Positions 16,288 to 25,666 are shown, counted from the stretch's first letter. The stretch: 43,720 nt of DNA from Seohaeicola saemankumensis (GCF_020171285.1 NZ_JAIUZI010000022.1:1-43720), one strand, 5' to 3'. The notes: generated by a model from the letters alone, not told the origin. Numbers and translations: made by a program.

Positions 16288-16986
16288 ATGACTGCGCCTG
16301 CCCCTCATATCCTGATCATCGAAGATGACGCTGTCACCGCGCGCGAGATGTCGGCGGTTCTGCGGCGTGACGGTTTTTCGGTGGCGCACTGCGATACCTT
16401 TGATGCTGGCGTTTCTGAGGTCGCGCAAAACCCCTGCGACGCCGTGGTACTGGACCGGATGTTGCCCGATGGCGACGGCGCGCAGATGATCGACCGGCTG
16501 CGCATCGCACGCCCCGGGCTGATGGTGCTGGTGGTCAGCGCGCTGGGCAAACCATCATCCCGGATCGAAGGGCTGGACCTCGGTGCCGACGATTACCTGG
16601 CGAAACCGTTCGATCCCGGCGAACTGGGCGCGCGGCTGCGGGCATTGCTGCGGCGTGGCGCACCGGGCGACGACGACCTGATGCAGTTCGGCCAGCTTCA
16701 GATCCGGCGCAAGGCGCGCACGGTGCACGCCGGCGACGATCACATTCCGTTATCCCCCCGCGAATTCGACCTGCTGGTTTTCTTCGCCACCAACCACGGC
16801 GACGTGGTCAGCCGGATGCAATTGCTCGAACATGTCTGGAACCTGCATTTCGACCCGCAGACCAATGTTGTCGACGTCCATGTCAGCCGATTGCGCCGCA
16901 AGCTTGAGACGGCCTTGCCCGACCCGGTGCTGCACACGGCGCGTGGACAGGGCTATGTGTTCGACGCTGATCGGACGACCGGGTGA
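16288..16986 (+). CDS. OmpR/PhoB-family response regulator
   Basis: 232 residues, cytoplasmic DNA-binding regulator. The receiver domain (about 6-120) has the acidic pair IIEDD, phospho-acceptor Asp56 in AVVLDRMLPDGDG and Lys106 in DDYLAKPFDPG. The winged-helix domain (about 133-230) carries PLSPREFDLLVFF and NVVDVHVSRLRRKLE. GGAGG lies just upstream of ATG 16288. It overlaps the sensor kinase by 4 bp (GTGA), so the two are co-translated. Its position between a periplasmic protease and a patatin-like lipoprotein suggests that it controls this cluster. Confidence 0.93.
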   Translation: MTAPAPHILIIEDDAVTAREMSAVLRRDGFSVAHCDTFDAGVSEVAQNPCDAVVLDRMLPDGDGAQMIDRLRIARPGLMVLVVSALGKPSSRIEGLDLGADDYLAKPFDPGELGARLRALLRRGAPGDDDLMQFGQLQIRRKARTVHAGDDHIPLSPREFDLLVFFATNHGDVVSRMQLLEHVWNLHFDPQTNVVDVHVSRLRRKLETALPDPVLHTARGQGYVFDADRTTG

Positions 16987-18350
16987 AGATCACGGCGGGA
17001 CAACGGCTGACCGCTGCGGTGGCGCTGGTGGTTCTGGCGATTTCAGTGGCCGGGCTTGGCGCGCAGTACCTGCTGGTCAAACGTGACCTCGAAGAGCGGC
17101 AGCGCGGCCTCGTCGCGGCCGACTTCGCAGGGTTTGCAGCGCTCTACGATCAGCGCCGCATCCCAGCCGTCCGGCAGGCGATCGAGTTCTACAAGGCGGT
17201 GGAAACCGCGCCCCACACCAGCGGGGAATCCCGCGACGGGCCGGTTCTGGCGCTGCTGGACCGGTCGGGTAATGTGCTGGCTGCCACCCATGGCGGCTGG
17301 CCCGAGGGTGTTGCCGTTCCGGCAGAAGGCGCCCGGACTGAAGCGTTCCCTTACGTTCTGAACGATCGGCCATACATGGGGGTTTCGCAGACGCTGGCGG
17401 GAGGATTTCCGTTGCACGTCGCGAGATCCAGCGCCGATATGAACCGCACGCTGGCCAGCCTGCGCCGCATCATTCTCGGCGTGGTACTATGCGTCGCCGT
17501 CGCCGGCCTGATCGCCGGTCATCTGACCAGCCGCTGGATCATGGCGCGGGTGACACGGATCAACCGGCTGGCCGACCGGGTCGCCGATGGCGATCTGGCC
17601 GCCCGGTTGCCGGAACCGCGACGCGCCGACGAATTCGGCCAGCTGGAGAGCCACATTCACGACATGCTTGACCGGATCGAGGCGTTGCAGCGGGCCTCTT
17701 CCCATCTCAGTGACACGGTGGCCCACGAGATGCGCACGCCCCTGACCCGCATTCAGGCCCGGTTGGCGCGGCTGGATCTGCAGGACGAGGACGCGGCGCT
17801 GGTCATGCAGGACATCCGCGATACCGTGCGGATCTTTGACAGCCTCTTGGAAATCGCCCGCGCACAGGCCGCCGCCGGGGGGCAGCCAGGTCCGGAACGG
17901 GTGGAGCTGTCGGATTTGCTGGTCGAACTGCACGAGCTTTACGAACCGCTCGCCGAAGAGCGCGGGATCACCTTTTCCGCGCGGATCGATCCAGGCGTCT
18001 GCATTCTGGGTGACCGCAATTTCGTGGCGCTGCTTATCTCGAACCTCTATGAAAACGCGTTGAAATTCACGCCCGCTGGCGAAGCTGTCGAGGTCTCGCT
18101 TGCAGCGGGACAGGCACGGCACATGATGACGGTCTCAGACACCGGTCCCGGTCTGCCGCCGGGCTTTCAGGACACGCTGTTCGACCGGTTCAGCCGGGCG
18201 CCCAGTGCGACCGATACACCGGGCCACGGGCTTGGACTGGCGCTGGTGCAGGCGGTGGCGCTGCGCCACGGTGCGAAACTGTCATTGCCACCAGTGGAAA
18301 AGGGTTTTGCGATCCAGCTTGCCTGGCCTAGTGTCGCTGAAACGATTTGA
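16983..18350 (+). CDS. Membrane sensor histidine kinase
   Basis: 455 residues, starting at GTG inside the response-regulator stop. Transmembrane helices lie at about 10-32 and 162-182, with a periplasmic sensor region of about 130 residues between them. A HAMP domain (183-235) and the dimerisation/phospho-acceptor segment with His248 in DTVAHEMRTPLTRI follow. The ATPase domain shows the N box (NLYENALKFTP), a G1 box (VSDTGPGLPP) and GHGLGLALVQAV. It senses an envelope signal and phosphorylates the adjacent regulator. The periplasmic domain is not a recognised sensor type. The next gene starts 12 bp after its stop. Confidence 0.92.
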   Translation: MKITAGQRLTAAVALVVLAISVAGLGAQYLLVKRDLEERQRGLVAADFAGFAALYDQRRIPAVRQAIEFYKAVETAPHTSGESRDGPVLALLDRSGNVLAATHGGWPEGVAVPAEGARTEAFPYVLNDRPYMGVSQTLAGGFPLHVARSSADMNRTLASLRRIILGVVLCVAVAGLIAGHLTSRWIMARVTRINRLADRVADGDLAARLPEPRRADEFGQLESHIHDMLDRIEALQRASSHLSDTVAHEMRTPLTRIQARLARLDLQDEDAALVMQDIRDTVRIFDSLLEIARAQAAAGGQPGPERVELSDLLVELHELYEPLAEERGITFSARIDPGVCILGDRNFVALLISNLYENALKFTPAGEAVEVSLAAGQARHMMTVSDTGPGLPPGFQDTLFDRFSRAPSATDTPGHGLGLALVQAVALRHGAKLSLPPVEKGFAIQLAWPSVAETI

Positions 18351-18361
18351 ACAAGATTGAA

Positions 18362-19819
18362 ATGATTGCCAGCCTGCCGAAAGCCGCCCCGATCATCCGC
18401 TCTGCGGTCGCCGCTGTCCTGCTGAGCGCCTGCGCGATCACCAACGATCCGATCAACACGCCCAAATCCGATGGTCCCAACGCGCCGCTGACCGAGGTCT
18501 CGGCCGACGCGCTGGCCGACGACTCGCTGTTCATCGGGCTGGCCTTTTCCGGCGGCGGCATGCGGGCTTCGGCCTTTGCTCACGGAATGCTCGAAGCCTT
18601 GCAGGAGGCCGCGCCGGGGGCGGATGGGTTGTTGCCGCATGTGCGGCTGGTGACCGGCGTTTCGGGCGGATCGGTCACGGCGGCCTATTTCGGTTTTATG
18701 GGGCCACGCGGCGTCAACGGCTACCGGGAGAAATATCTGATCAAGGACGCCGAAAAGTACATGGCCAACTCGCCCTACAACCCGGTGACCATCGCACGCG
18801 GGCTGTCGGGCGGTGCGAATGGGCGCAAGACCTTTGGCCGGTTTCTGGACGAGACCCTGTTTCACGGCGCCACCTTTGGCGACCTGTCCCGCAAATCCGA
18901 CATCATCACCTGGATCAACGCCGCCGATGTGGCCAACCGCACCAGCTTTCTTTTTTCGCCGGAAACCTTCGACGCCCTGTGCAGCGACCTGTCCAAGCTG
19001 CCGCTGTCCGAAGCAGTGACCGCCTCGGCCGCCTTTCCGTTGGTGTTCAGCCCCATCGTGCTGGAGGCGCATACCCAGAAGTGTGATTACCGCGAACCCG
19101 ACTGGCTGACATCAGCCCGGTTCAATCCCGAGGCAACCTCGGCGTTAAAGGCGCACGGCAAGGTGCTGGAAAGCTATGCCGACCCCGAAAAGGTCAAATA
19201 TGTCAAACTGCTGGATGGTGGCACCACGGATAATTTCGGGACCATCGCCTTTGCCGTGGAACGGGCCAAGGCGCAGAACCCCTATGGCCCGCTGACCGCC
19301 GAACAGGCGGTGCGGGTGAACAGGATGCTGTTTCTGGTGGCCAACGCCGGGGTGGAATCGAACCACAAGTGGACACAACGCAAGAAGGGGCCGGGCGGTA
19401 TCGAACTGGCGCTGTCGATCGTCAACAGCTCGATGGCATCGGCGACGCGCACGGCCTATGACGCGATGCGGCTGACGTTGAACGACTGGCAGGAAGACAT
19501 CGTTGAATACCGCTGCAGCCTGTCTTTGGCGCAGGTCCGGCAGTTGCGCGGCTCGACGCAGGGCTGGGATTGCGCCGACCTCAAAATCTTTGTCAGCGAG
19601 GTTTCTTTCGAAGGCCTGGACGAGGAAATGCGCGCGCAGCTGAACGAGATTCCGACCCGGTTGAGGCTGGAAACCGAGCAGGTTGATCTTGCGATTCAGG
19701 CCGGGCGGATGTCGACCCGTGCAAACCCCGAATTCAACGGATTCCTGCGATCACTGGATGGTGGCGGCCCGGTCAGACCACCGGCCGGGGCGACAAGGAT
19801 CACACCGCAGCAGAGTTGA
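18362..19819 (+). CDS. Patatin-like phospholipase lipoprotein
   Basis: 485 residues. ATG 18362 gives a lipoprotein signal with a lipobox ending at Cys24 (VLLSAC). All patatin elements are present: the oxyanion glycine loop SGGGMRASAFAHG, nucleophile Ser101 in GVSGGSVTAAY and the dyad Asp285 in LLDGGTTDNFG. The enzyme is expected to hydrolyse phospholipid acyl chains at the envelope. The C-terminal 150 residues are mostly helical and unrecognised. The start context is weak; an alternative TTG at 18347 overlaps the kinase stop and may be used for coupling. It lies in a run with the caspase-family gene 15 bp downstream, which suggests an effector role within the cluster. Confidence 0.88.
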   Translation: MIASLPKAAPIIRSAVAAVLLSACAITNDPINTPKSDGPNAPLTEVSADALADDSLFIGLAFSGGGMRASAFAHGMLEALQEAAPGADGLLPHVRLVTGVSGGSVTAAYFGFMGPRGVNGYREKYLIKDAEKYMANSPYNPVTIARGLSGGANGRKTFGRFLDETLFHGATFGDLSRKSDIITWINAADVANRTSFLFSPETFDALCSDLSKLPLSEAVTASAAFPLVFSPIVLEAHTQKCDYREPDWLTSARFNPEATSALKAHGKVLESYADPEKVKYVKLLDGGTTDNFGTIAFAVERAKAQNPYGPLTAEQAVRVNRMLFLVANAGVESNHKWTQRKKGPGGIELALSIVNSSMASATRTAYDAMRLTLNDWQEDIVEYRCSLSLAQVRQLRGSTQGWDCADLKIFVSEVSFEGLDEEMRAQLNEIPTRLRLETEQVDLAIQAGRMSTRANPEFNGFLRSLDGGGPVRPPAGATRITPQQS

Positions 19820-19834
19820 ACCGGAGAGGATGGC

Positions 19835-21811
19835 ATGAGGCAATTGTGGGTTCCTGTTCTTGCGATCTGGCTGGCGGGCACGGCCGCAAATGCCGACGGC
19901 CTGCGGGCGATTCTGGTCGGTGTTTCGGACTACCAGCACATCGACGCAGACCTGCGGGGGCCGCGTAATGACGTTCGCCTGATGCGGGAAACCCTGGTGT
20001 CTCGCGGGGTTTCTGACAGTGATATCAGCATCTTGTCCGAAGACGGTGAGACCCCGACCCGTGACGCGATTCTGGCGGCGCTGGACGCCGCCGCCGCTGG
20101 GGCCGGGCCGGGCGACACGGTGCTGTTCTATTTTTCTGGTCACGGCACCCAGGCACCGGATCGCGAGGGCGACGAACAGGGCGGGCAGGACGAGATTTTT
20201 CTGCCGGCGGACGCCAAGGGGTGGTCGGACGAGACCCGCGCGGTGGAAAACGCCATATTCGACGATGAGTTCCGCGCCCGCGCCGCCGCTATCCTGCAAC
20301 GGGATGCGCGGCTGGTGGCAATCCTGGATGCCTGCCATTCCGCCACGGGGTTCCGGGCGGTGGGCGGGCAGGGGGTGGCGCGAACCGTGCCGCAGGCGGT
20401 TCTGGGAGTTCCGGACGTGGCGCCGGGTGCCGCAGAGCCGACCGCAGTGGCGCCATTGCAGGGCGATTTCGTCTTTCTCTATGCGGCACAGTCAGACGAG
20501 CGCGCGTTCGAATTCCCCGTGGGGCCGCCAGAGGATGACGGCAACTGGCATGGTGCCTTTACCTTTGCTCTGACCCAGGTGTTGCAGCTGGTGCCGGATC
20601 TGCGCTGGGACCAGGCGATGCAGGTGGTTCGGGCGACGATGAAACAGGGCGCGCATACACAGACGCCGGATGCCGAGGGGCCGATGTTGGCGGCGCCGGT
20701 GTTCGGTGCCGTGGCGCCAGTCGCGACACGGATACCTTATGACCCCAGTGGGTTGGGCGCCGGACAATTGCAGGATGTCGACCCGGGCGCGCAACTGGCG
20801 ATTTTTGCCGACCCCGTGGCGATCGATCCGGTGGCACGGGCAGAGGTGACGGAGGCCACCGCCAGAAGCGCGAAATTCAGGGTGACCGAGGGCACGGCGC
20901 CGGCAGCCGGGTTTGTCGAAGTCACGGCACCGGGGCTGCCAGCGGAGGTCCGATTTTCGACGCCGCAAATTGTTGATACTGCTGACTATTCCAACTGGAT
21001 AGCCGCCTTGCAAAAACTGGCGTCAGAGGACCGTATCGACGGTGTGATCTTTGATTCCGCCGCTTTTGATATCGGGCTGGTGCTGGAAAATGGCAGGCTG
21101 GCGCTGACCGGGGCGGATGGCGTGTTGGATCCACGCGGACCGGGGTCATCGACGCGGGTTACGCCGGACGACCTTGCCGGTGCGCTGGACCGCGCGGCGC
21201 GGGTGCATCGGCTGCGCGGCGCATTGGGACGGGGCGGCACGCCCGGTGCTTCGGCCTTGTTGCAGGCCGTGGCCGGGCTCAAGGTCGAGGCGGGGCACCG
21301 CAAGGGCCGCGCGTCGGGCGGCGGGTGCAGGCGGACAGACGCGCCAGAGCAGCGCCCGGTCGCCGATGGTCAGGTGGTTGCGCCCTGCGATGAGGTCTGG
21401 CTGCACCTGCGCAACCTGTCTCCGACCCCGCGCGACGTGACCGTTCTTTACGTCGATAGCACCAATGTGGTGACGGCTTTGTGGCCTCCGGCCGGGTTGT
21501 CCAACCGTTTGATGTTTAACGAGGAAATAAAGGTCGGCGCGCAGATCGTTGCCGGGGACAGCACCCGTGGCCAGGAGGAATTGATCGTGATTGGCGTGCC
21601 CTCGGAACCCGGTGCGCCGCGCACGGTTCTGACCGCGCTGGCCGATCCCGCGCCGTCGCGCGGTGGGGGCGGCACGCCGGCTGCGGACTACCTGCTACAG
21701 GCGGCGGATCCCTCCAGCAGTGGCCGCAGCTACAGCCTGCGCGGGCCGGTGGACCCGGTTGAAGTCACCCGGATCACGCTGGATTTCCACGCCAGCCCGC
21801 CGGATCGGTGA
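19835..21811 (+). CDS. Exported caspase-family (C14) protease, copy 2
   Basis: 658 residues with a signal peptide (1-20). The p20-like domain has RAILVGVSDYQ, GPRNDVRLMRETL, catalytic His103 in FYFSGHGTQ and Cys167 in AILDACHSAT, with the acidic strand GGQDEIFLPAD between them. From about residue 515 the segment DEVWLHLRNLSPTPRDVTVLYVDS and WPPAGLSNRLMFNEEIKVG resembles DUF4384-type domains and parallels the tail of the other caspase gene at 12087-14162. Catalytic domains and tails of the two are recognisably related, while the middles diverge. It is preceded by GGAGAGGA and ends in a TGATG overlap with the next gene. Confidence 0.88.
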   Translation: MRQLWVPVLAIWLAGTAANADGLRAILVGVSDYQHIDADLRGPRNDVRLMRETLVSRGVSDSDISILSEDGETPTRDAILAALDAAAAGAGPGDTVLFYFSGHGTQAPDREGDEQGGQDEIFLPADAKGWSDETRAVENAIFDDEFRARAAAILQRDARLVAILDACHSATGFRAVGGQGVARTVPQAVLGVPDVAPGAAEPTAVAPLQGDFVFLYAAQSDERAFEFPVGPPEDDGNWHGAFTFALTQVLQLVPDLRWDQAMQVVRATMKQGAHTQTPDAEGPMLAAPVFGAVAPVATRIPYDPSGLGAGQLQDVDPGAQLAIFADPVAIDPVARAEVTEATARSAKFRVTEGTAPAAGFVEVTAPGLPAEVRFSTPQIVDTADYSNWIAALQKLASEDRIDGVIFDSAAFDIGLVLENGRLALTGADGVLDPRGPGSSTRVTPDDLAGALDRAARVHRLRGALGRGGTPGASALLQAVAGLKVEAGHRKGRASGGGCRRTDAPEQRPVADGQVVAPCDEVWLHLRNLSPTPRDVTVLYVDSTNVVTALWPPAGLSNRLMFNEEIKVGAQIVAGDSTRGQEELIVIGVPSEPGAPRTVLTALADPAPSRGGGGTPAADYLLQAADPSSSGRSYSLRGPVDPVEVTRITLDFHASPPDR

Positions 21812-22410
21812 TGGCGGAACACAGTTACAAGGCGGCCCTGTTGGTCGGACGGCGAAGTTACCAACTGGGGCCCGATGCGTTGATCTGCCGGGACTCTGAG
21901 GGGTGTGAAATCTGGCGGATGGCCTGGAGCGAAGTTCAAGGTGCGACCTTTGTTGATCATAAAATCAAGGGGTTACGGATGCGGCGGCTGGATCTGATTG
22001 GGTCCGGCAAGGGGCAAAAGCAGTCGATCAGCTGCACCGGTGCGCCGGGAGATCCCGCCGCCGACCCCGAGGCGTCGGCGCATCTTCGTCTCGTCGCCGA
22101 TATCCTCGACCGGCTCGATGCGCATCGGCCCGGGTTTGAAGTCGGGCTGGGGGAGTACGGAAAGTCGCGCCTGGCGATGTTTGCGATCGGCGTGCTCTCG
22201 GCGGGTTCGGCGATTGTCCTGTTCGGTCTCATGCTGGCGAACGGTGTTTCCTCCGACCGGATGGGAGAGGCCGCCGTTCCACTGATAGTTTTGTTTATTT
22301 TCGGGGCTTTACTGGTTGTTCGGCAGGCGCCCTGGCGGCCGGTGCCGCAGGTTTCGGCGGCGTTGTTCGCCACCGCGCTGCGGCAGGCGCTGGACCCCGG
22401 AGCAGGGTAA
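21811..22410 (+). CDS. Small membrane protein with PH-like N-terminus, function unknown
   Basis: 199 residues starting at ATG 21811, overlapping the caspase stop by one base. The N-terminal half (ALLVGRRSYQLGPDALICRD and IWRMAWSEVQGATFVDHKI) has the strand pattern of bacterial PH-like or YcxB-like domains. Two hydrophobic helices follow at about 130-150 and 157-173 (VPLIVLFIFGALLVV). It should sit in the inner membrane with the PH-like part in the cytoplasm. No close family is recognised. Tight coupling to the caspase gene suggests that the two work together. Confidence 0.65.
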   Translation: MAEHSYKAALLVGRRSYQLGPDALICRDSEGCEIWRMAWSEVQGATFVDHKIKGLRMRRLDLIGSGKGQKQSISCTGAPGDPAADPEASAHLRLVADILDRLDAHRPGFEVGLGEYGKSRLAMFAIGVLSAGSAIVLFGLMLANGVSSDRMGEAAVPLIVLFIFGALLVVRQAPWRPVPQVSAALFATALRQALDPGAG

Positions 22411-22497
22411 TCGCGACGTGATTGCGACGTGGTTGCGGGGCGCGCATTACAGCATTGTTCATTTGCCGGTCTGCGGGGGCGGGCCTAAACTCGGGCC

Positions 22498-22965
22498 ATG
22501 ATGAAGGCTTTGTTTCCGATCTCAAAATCTGGTCCGGCGCATGCCGCCATGGCAGTGTTTCTGCCTGCCGTATTGGCCCTTTGCGCCCTTGGGGGGGTGA
22601 TGCTGTGGTTCGGCGCGGTGCCGCGCTGGCCGCAGGTCATGATCCCCTTATCCGTTGGTTTTTATGTGTTTTTTGGATTGGTCTGGGTGCGCAGACGGCG
22701 CGGTGTCCGCCGGTTGGGGCGGTTGTTGCTGGTGGTGCCCGGTGCGCATCTGGCGGTGTGGCTGCCGTTTCTGCTGGCGGCGTATCTTACCGGTGACGGG
22801 CCATACGGGCTGGCCGGGGCGGTTCCCGGTGCGCTGGTCACCGGGCTGGCGGTGGTGTGGTATGTTCTGAGCGATCACCTGTGGCAGACCGGGGCGATCA
22901 CGCTGGGGTTGATGCTGCTGGTGCTGCCGGACCGCTGCGGGCTGTTTTCGGGAGGGAAGGCGTAA
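22498..22965 (+). CDS. Four-helix membrane protein, function unknown
   Basis: 155 residues with four predicted membrane helices (about 15-40, 45-65, 77-97 and 103-125), a basic cytoplasmic loop RRRRGVRR, and a last hydrophobic stretch near 132-145. It starts at ATG 22498 after an 87-bp gap that contains an imperfect 11-bp tandem repeat (GCGACGTGATT, then GCGACGTGGTT). Its stop overlaps the start of the large helical-repeat gene (TAATG), so the two are coupled. No motif identifies a function; it may anchor that exported protein. Confidence 0.65.
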   Translation: MMKALFPISKSGPAHAAMAVFLPAVLALCALGGVMLWFGAVPRWPQVMIPLSVGFYVFFGLVWVRRRRGVRRLGRLLLVVPGAHLAVWLPFLLAAYLTGDGPYGLAGAVPGALVTGLAVVWYVLSDHLWQTGAITLGLMLLVLPDRCGLFSGGKA

Positions 22966-25640
22966 TGAGTCGGTTTTGTACAATCCTGCTGGGGCTCTTG
23001 ACCGTTTTGTACATGGCTCAGGGCGCCCGGGCGCAGCAACAGCAGCCGCCAAATCAGGATGCGCTGGTCGCCGAATTCGTTGACCTGATGTACGAGCGCA
23101 AGCGCGGCTTCGTCGCCAGCGAGGCGCTGCTGGGGAATTCCTTTGCCGCGCACCTGCATGGCGAGGCCGACCCCCAGACGGTGGCCGGGCTGTCGGCGCT
23201 GGGTGCGGCCTATGATCCGCTCGCGGGATCGGGGTTCACTGCCGGGATGCTGTCCTATCATCTGGCGCGTCCGGTGGAGTTGCTGCGCGAGCTGGGCGGC
23301 GGTCCGAACGAGGTCTTTGCCCGGATCGTTGAGATTCGGGTGCGCTGGCTGGGCGGGCGGGCCGACCTGGCGCTGGCGCAGGCCGAGGAACTGATCGGGC
23401 TAATGGACGAGGAGGGCATGGGTTGGGACGATCCCGACATGGTGTCGCTGCTGGCCGATGCCGCCGTGCTGTCGTGGCGCGCGGGTCAGGTCGAGGCGGC
23501 GGCGCGGTATTTCGAACGCGCGCGCGCCTGTGGACAGTCGCGCTGCCCGTCGGACACGCTGTTCAGCTGGCTGGGCGAGGACCGCAAGCCGTCGTCGGAC
23601 CGGTTCCCCGGATACGACGCGGGCGACATGGCCCGCGCGGCCCGCGCGCAGGCTGAGGCGCTGTTGCCCGGCGACGGGCAGGTTCTGGCCGATATCGAGA
23701 TGGAACAGGCGCTGGCGAGCGACGGGTCGGCCCTGTTGCGCAGGGCGCTGTCGCTGGCGCTGGCGACGCAGGATCCCGACGATCTGAGCGCCGGGCAAAG
23801 GCGCGAGATGGGGCTGCTGGCGGATCGGATGGCGGGGGTGTTCGATTTCGAAAGCTATTTGATGGGCGGTGACAGCGCCGCCGGCAAGGGGCGGCTGAAC
23901 GCGATTACCGGCGGCGCGCTGGGAGAGGCCGAGGTCGACGACATCGGCTATCTCAATGACACATTTGGCGACATGATCCTGAAGTCCAGCCCGACGGTTT
24001 ATGCTCTGCTGCGGCTGTCGGACCGGCGCGGCGATGCTGTGGTGGCCGAGCTGACCCGGATCCGGGTGCTGCTGGCGGGCGGAGAGCTGGAGCGCGGGCT
24101 GGACGATCTGGCGGCGCTGTATGCGCGGGCGCGGGGGCAGGGGTTCACCGATGCAGAGCTGTTTTCGGTCCTGATGGACATGCGGGTTGTCGCGGGGCTG
24201 ACGCAGCGTGCGGATATCGCGGAAATCGCCGAGACCGCCAGCGCGGCCTGCCGCGCGGCGCCCTGTTACGAGGATCTGGCGCTGCGGTTCTATCAGCAGG
24301 TGGCGGATGATCTGCCCGGCATCGCCTATCCCGGCAACCTGACCAAGCTGCGCCAGCAGGCAGCCGAGGCCTTTATCCGTGCCGAGTTTCCCGGCGATCT
24401 GCTGAAGCTGGCGGATGTGTTCCGCACCGGCACCTCGCAAAGCCGGCCGATGGATGCGGCGCGCAACGATCTGTTTTCGCTGTCGCTGGCGGAAAAGGCG
24501 GACAATATCACGCCCGAGGATCTGGCCAAGCGGGCCGCCGCGGCGATGGATACGCTGATCTATGCCGGGCGCTATGCGGATGCTCTGGCGGTGGGCGACC
24601 GGATCGCCGGGCGGCTGGAGCGCGAGGGCGCGGGCGCGGCGCTGAGCCGGTCGTTCTTTCAGGTTCGGGCGCGGGCGGCGTTCCGGGTGGATGATCCGCG
24701 CGCGCAGGATTTTTATGCCCGGGCTGTCGACCTGGGGTGGTCGGAGGATCTGGTGCTGGATCTGCTGGACACCAGTTACCTCGACCTGCTGGACCGGCTG
24801 ATCGGGATCGGCGGGGCCGATGCGTCGATCCGGGCGCGGCTGCGGTATCGGCAGGGAAGGTTTGCCGAGGCCGGGGACATTCTGGCCGAGGAGCGCCGGG
24901 CGCGGGAACTGGGCGCGGCGGGCGAACGGATGGCGGGGTTCTACTCGGTGCGGGCGGGCGTGCACCTGCGCAATGGCGATCTGGACGGATATGTGCGCGA
25001 GACGCTGCTGGCGCAGGCGGCAGAGAGCGGTGCGGAGATCCCGGCCGATCACCCGTGGATCTACAGCTATTACTGGGATCTCAAGCTGTTGGCCTGGCAG
25101 GAGGCGGTGTACCGGGAGGCGGGCGGCGATCTGACCCGCGCGGCCTATCTGAGGGATCTGGGCGGGTTCCCGAGCTGGTTCCATGCCGAGTGGGAGCCGC
25201 TGGGCGACCGCCCCGAGCCGGAAGCGATTGCAAGGTTTGAGCGGCGCGAGATGAAGTCCGACGACAGCTATGACCTGATCCGCAGCGTGATCGACATCCG
25301 CGACAACGGCAATTACGAGGCGGCGGCGCAGTATCTCAAGAGCAAGCGCTGGGTCGCGGTCGCGGCAGAGGCGAACGGGCAGTACGTTGATGCGCAGGCG
25401 CTGTGGCAGATGGCGTTCACCTTTGCCCGCGCGGGCGAGAGCGCGATCGCCTTTGACCTGATGAACCGGGCGGCACGGATCGCCGCGCGGCTGTCGTTCG
25501 AGGGTGCGGGCGGGGCCGATGGCGGTACTCTGCAGCTGCTGGAACGCGATCGCTGGCGGTACCTGCTGTTTGTCGACATCGCCTGGGCCGCCGTATCAGG
25601 GCAGGCGCCGCAGGACATGCTGGTGGTGTCGCGCTACTGA
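22965..25640 (+). CDS. Large exported helical-repeat protein (TPR/SLR-like)
   Basis: 891 residues. ATG 22965 overlaps the upstream stop and gives a signal peptide ending near residue 23. The rest is alanine-, leucine-, arginine- and glutamate-rich with repeated helix pairs such as AAVLSWRAGQVEAAARYFERA, YAGRYADALAVGDRIAGRL and QALWQMAFTFARAGESAIA, which is the look of TPR or Sel1-like solenoids. Two short C-x4-C loops (RACGQSRCPSD and AACRAAPCYED) recur in the repeats and would form disulphides in the periplasm. No catalytic motif is seen, so a scaffold role is likely. It converges on the CHAT protease gene, giving a neighbouring TPR-plus-CHAT pair. Exact repeat family is uncertain. Confidence 0.75.
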   Translation: MSRFCTILLGLLTVLYMAQGARAQQQQPPNQDALVAEFVDLMYERKRGFVASEALLGNSFAAHLHGEADPQTVAGLSALGAAYDPLAGSGFTAGMLSYHLARPVELLRELGGGPNEVFARIVEIRVRWLGGRADLALAQAEELIGLMDEEGMGWDDPDMVSLLADAAVLSWRAGQVEAAARYFERARACGQSRCPSDTLFSWLGEDRKPSSDRFPGYDAGDMARAARAQAEALLPGDGQVLADIEMEQALASDGSALLRRALSLALATQDPDDLSAGQRREMGLLADRMAGVFDFESYLMGGDSAAGKGRLNAITGGALGEAEVDDIGYLNDTFGDMILKSSPTVYALLRLSDRRGDAVVAELTRIRVLLAGGELERGLDDLAALYARARGQGFTDAELFSVLMDMRVVAGLTQRADIAEIAETASAACRAAPCYEDLALRFYQQVADDLPGIAYPGNLTKLRQQAAEAFIRAEFPGDLLKLADVFRTGTSQSRPMDAARNDLFSLSLAEKADNITPEDLAKRAAAAMDTLIYAGRYADALAVGDRIAGRLEREGAGAALSRSFFQVRARAAFRVDDPRAQDFYARAVDLGWSEDLVLDLLDTSYLDLLDRLIGIGGADASIRARLRYRQGRFAEAGDILAEERRARELGAAGERMAGFYSVRAGVHLRNGDLDGYVRETLLAQAAESGAEIPADHPWIYSYYWDLKLLAWQEAVYREAGGDLTRAAYLRDLGGFPSWFHAEWEPLGDRPEPEAIARFERREMKSDDSYDLIRSVIDIRDNGNYEAAAQYLKSKRWVAVAAEANGQYVDAQALWQMAFTFARAGESAIAFDLMNRAARIAARLSFEGAGGADGGTLQLLERDRWRYLLFVDIAWAAVSGQAPQDMLVVSRY

Positions 25641-25666
25641 TCTACGGATCTTCTGATCTACGGATC
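25637..25666. repeat. Tandem 14-bp duplication over two convergent stop codons
   Basis: CTGATCTACGGATC occurs at 25637-25650 and again at 25653-25666. The first copy contains the helical-repeat protein's TGA and the second contains the CHAT gene's TAG on the reverse strand. It looks like a small local duplication. Confidence 0.85.

Noticed and set aside
23400..25184. 594-codon reverse-strand frame opposite the helical-repeat gene
   Set aside because: Arg/Gln/His-rich composition without motifs; the forward frame has a signal peptide and coupling to its neighbour.
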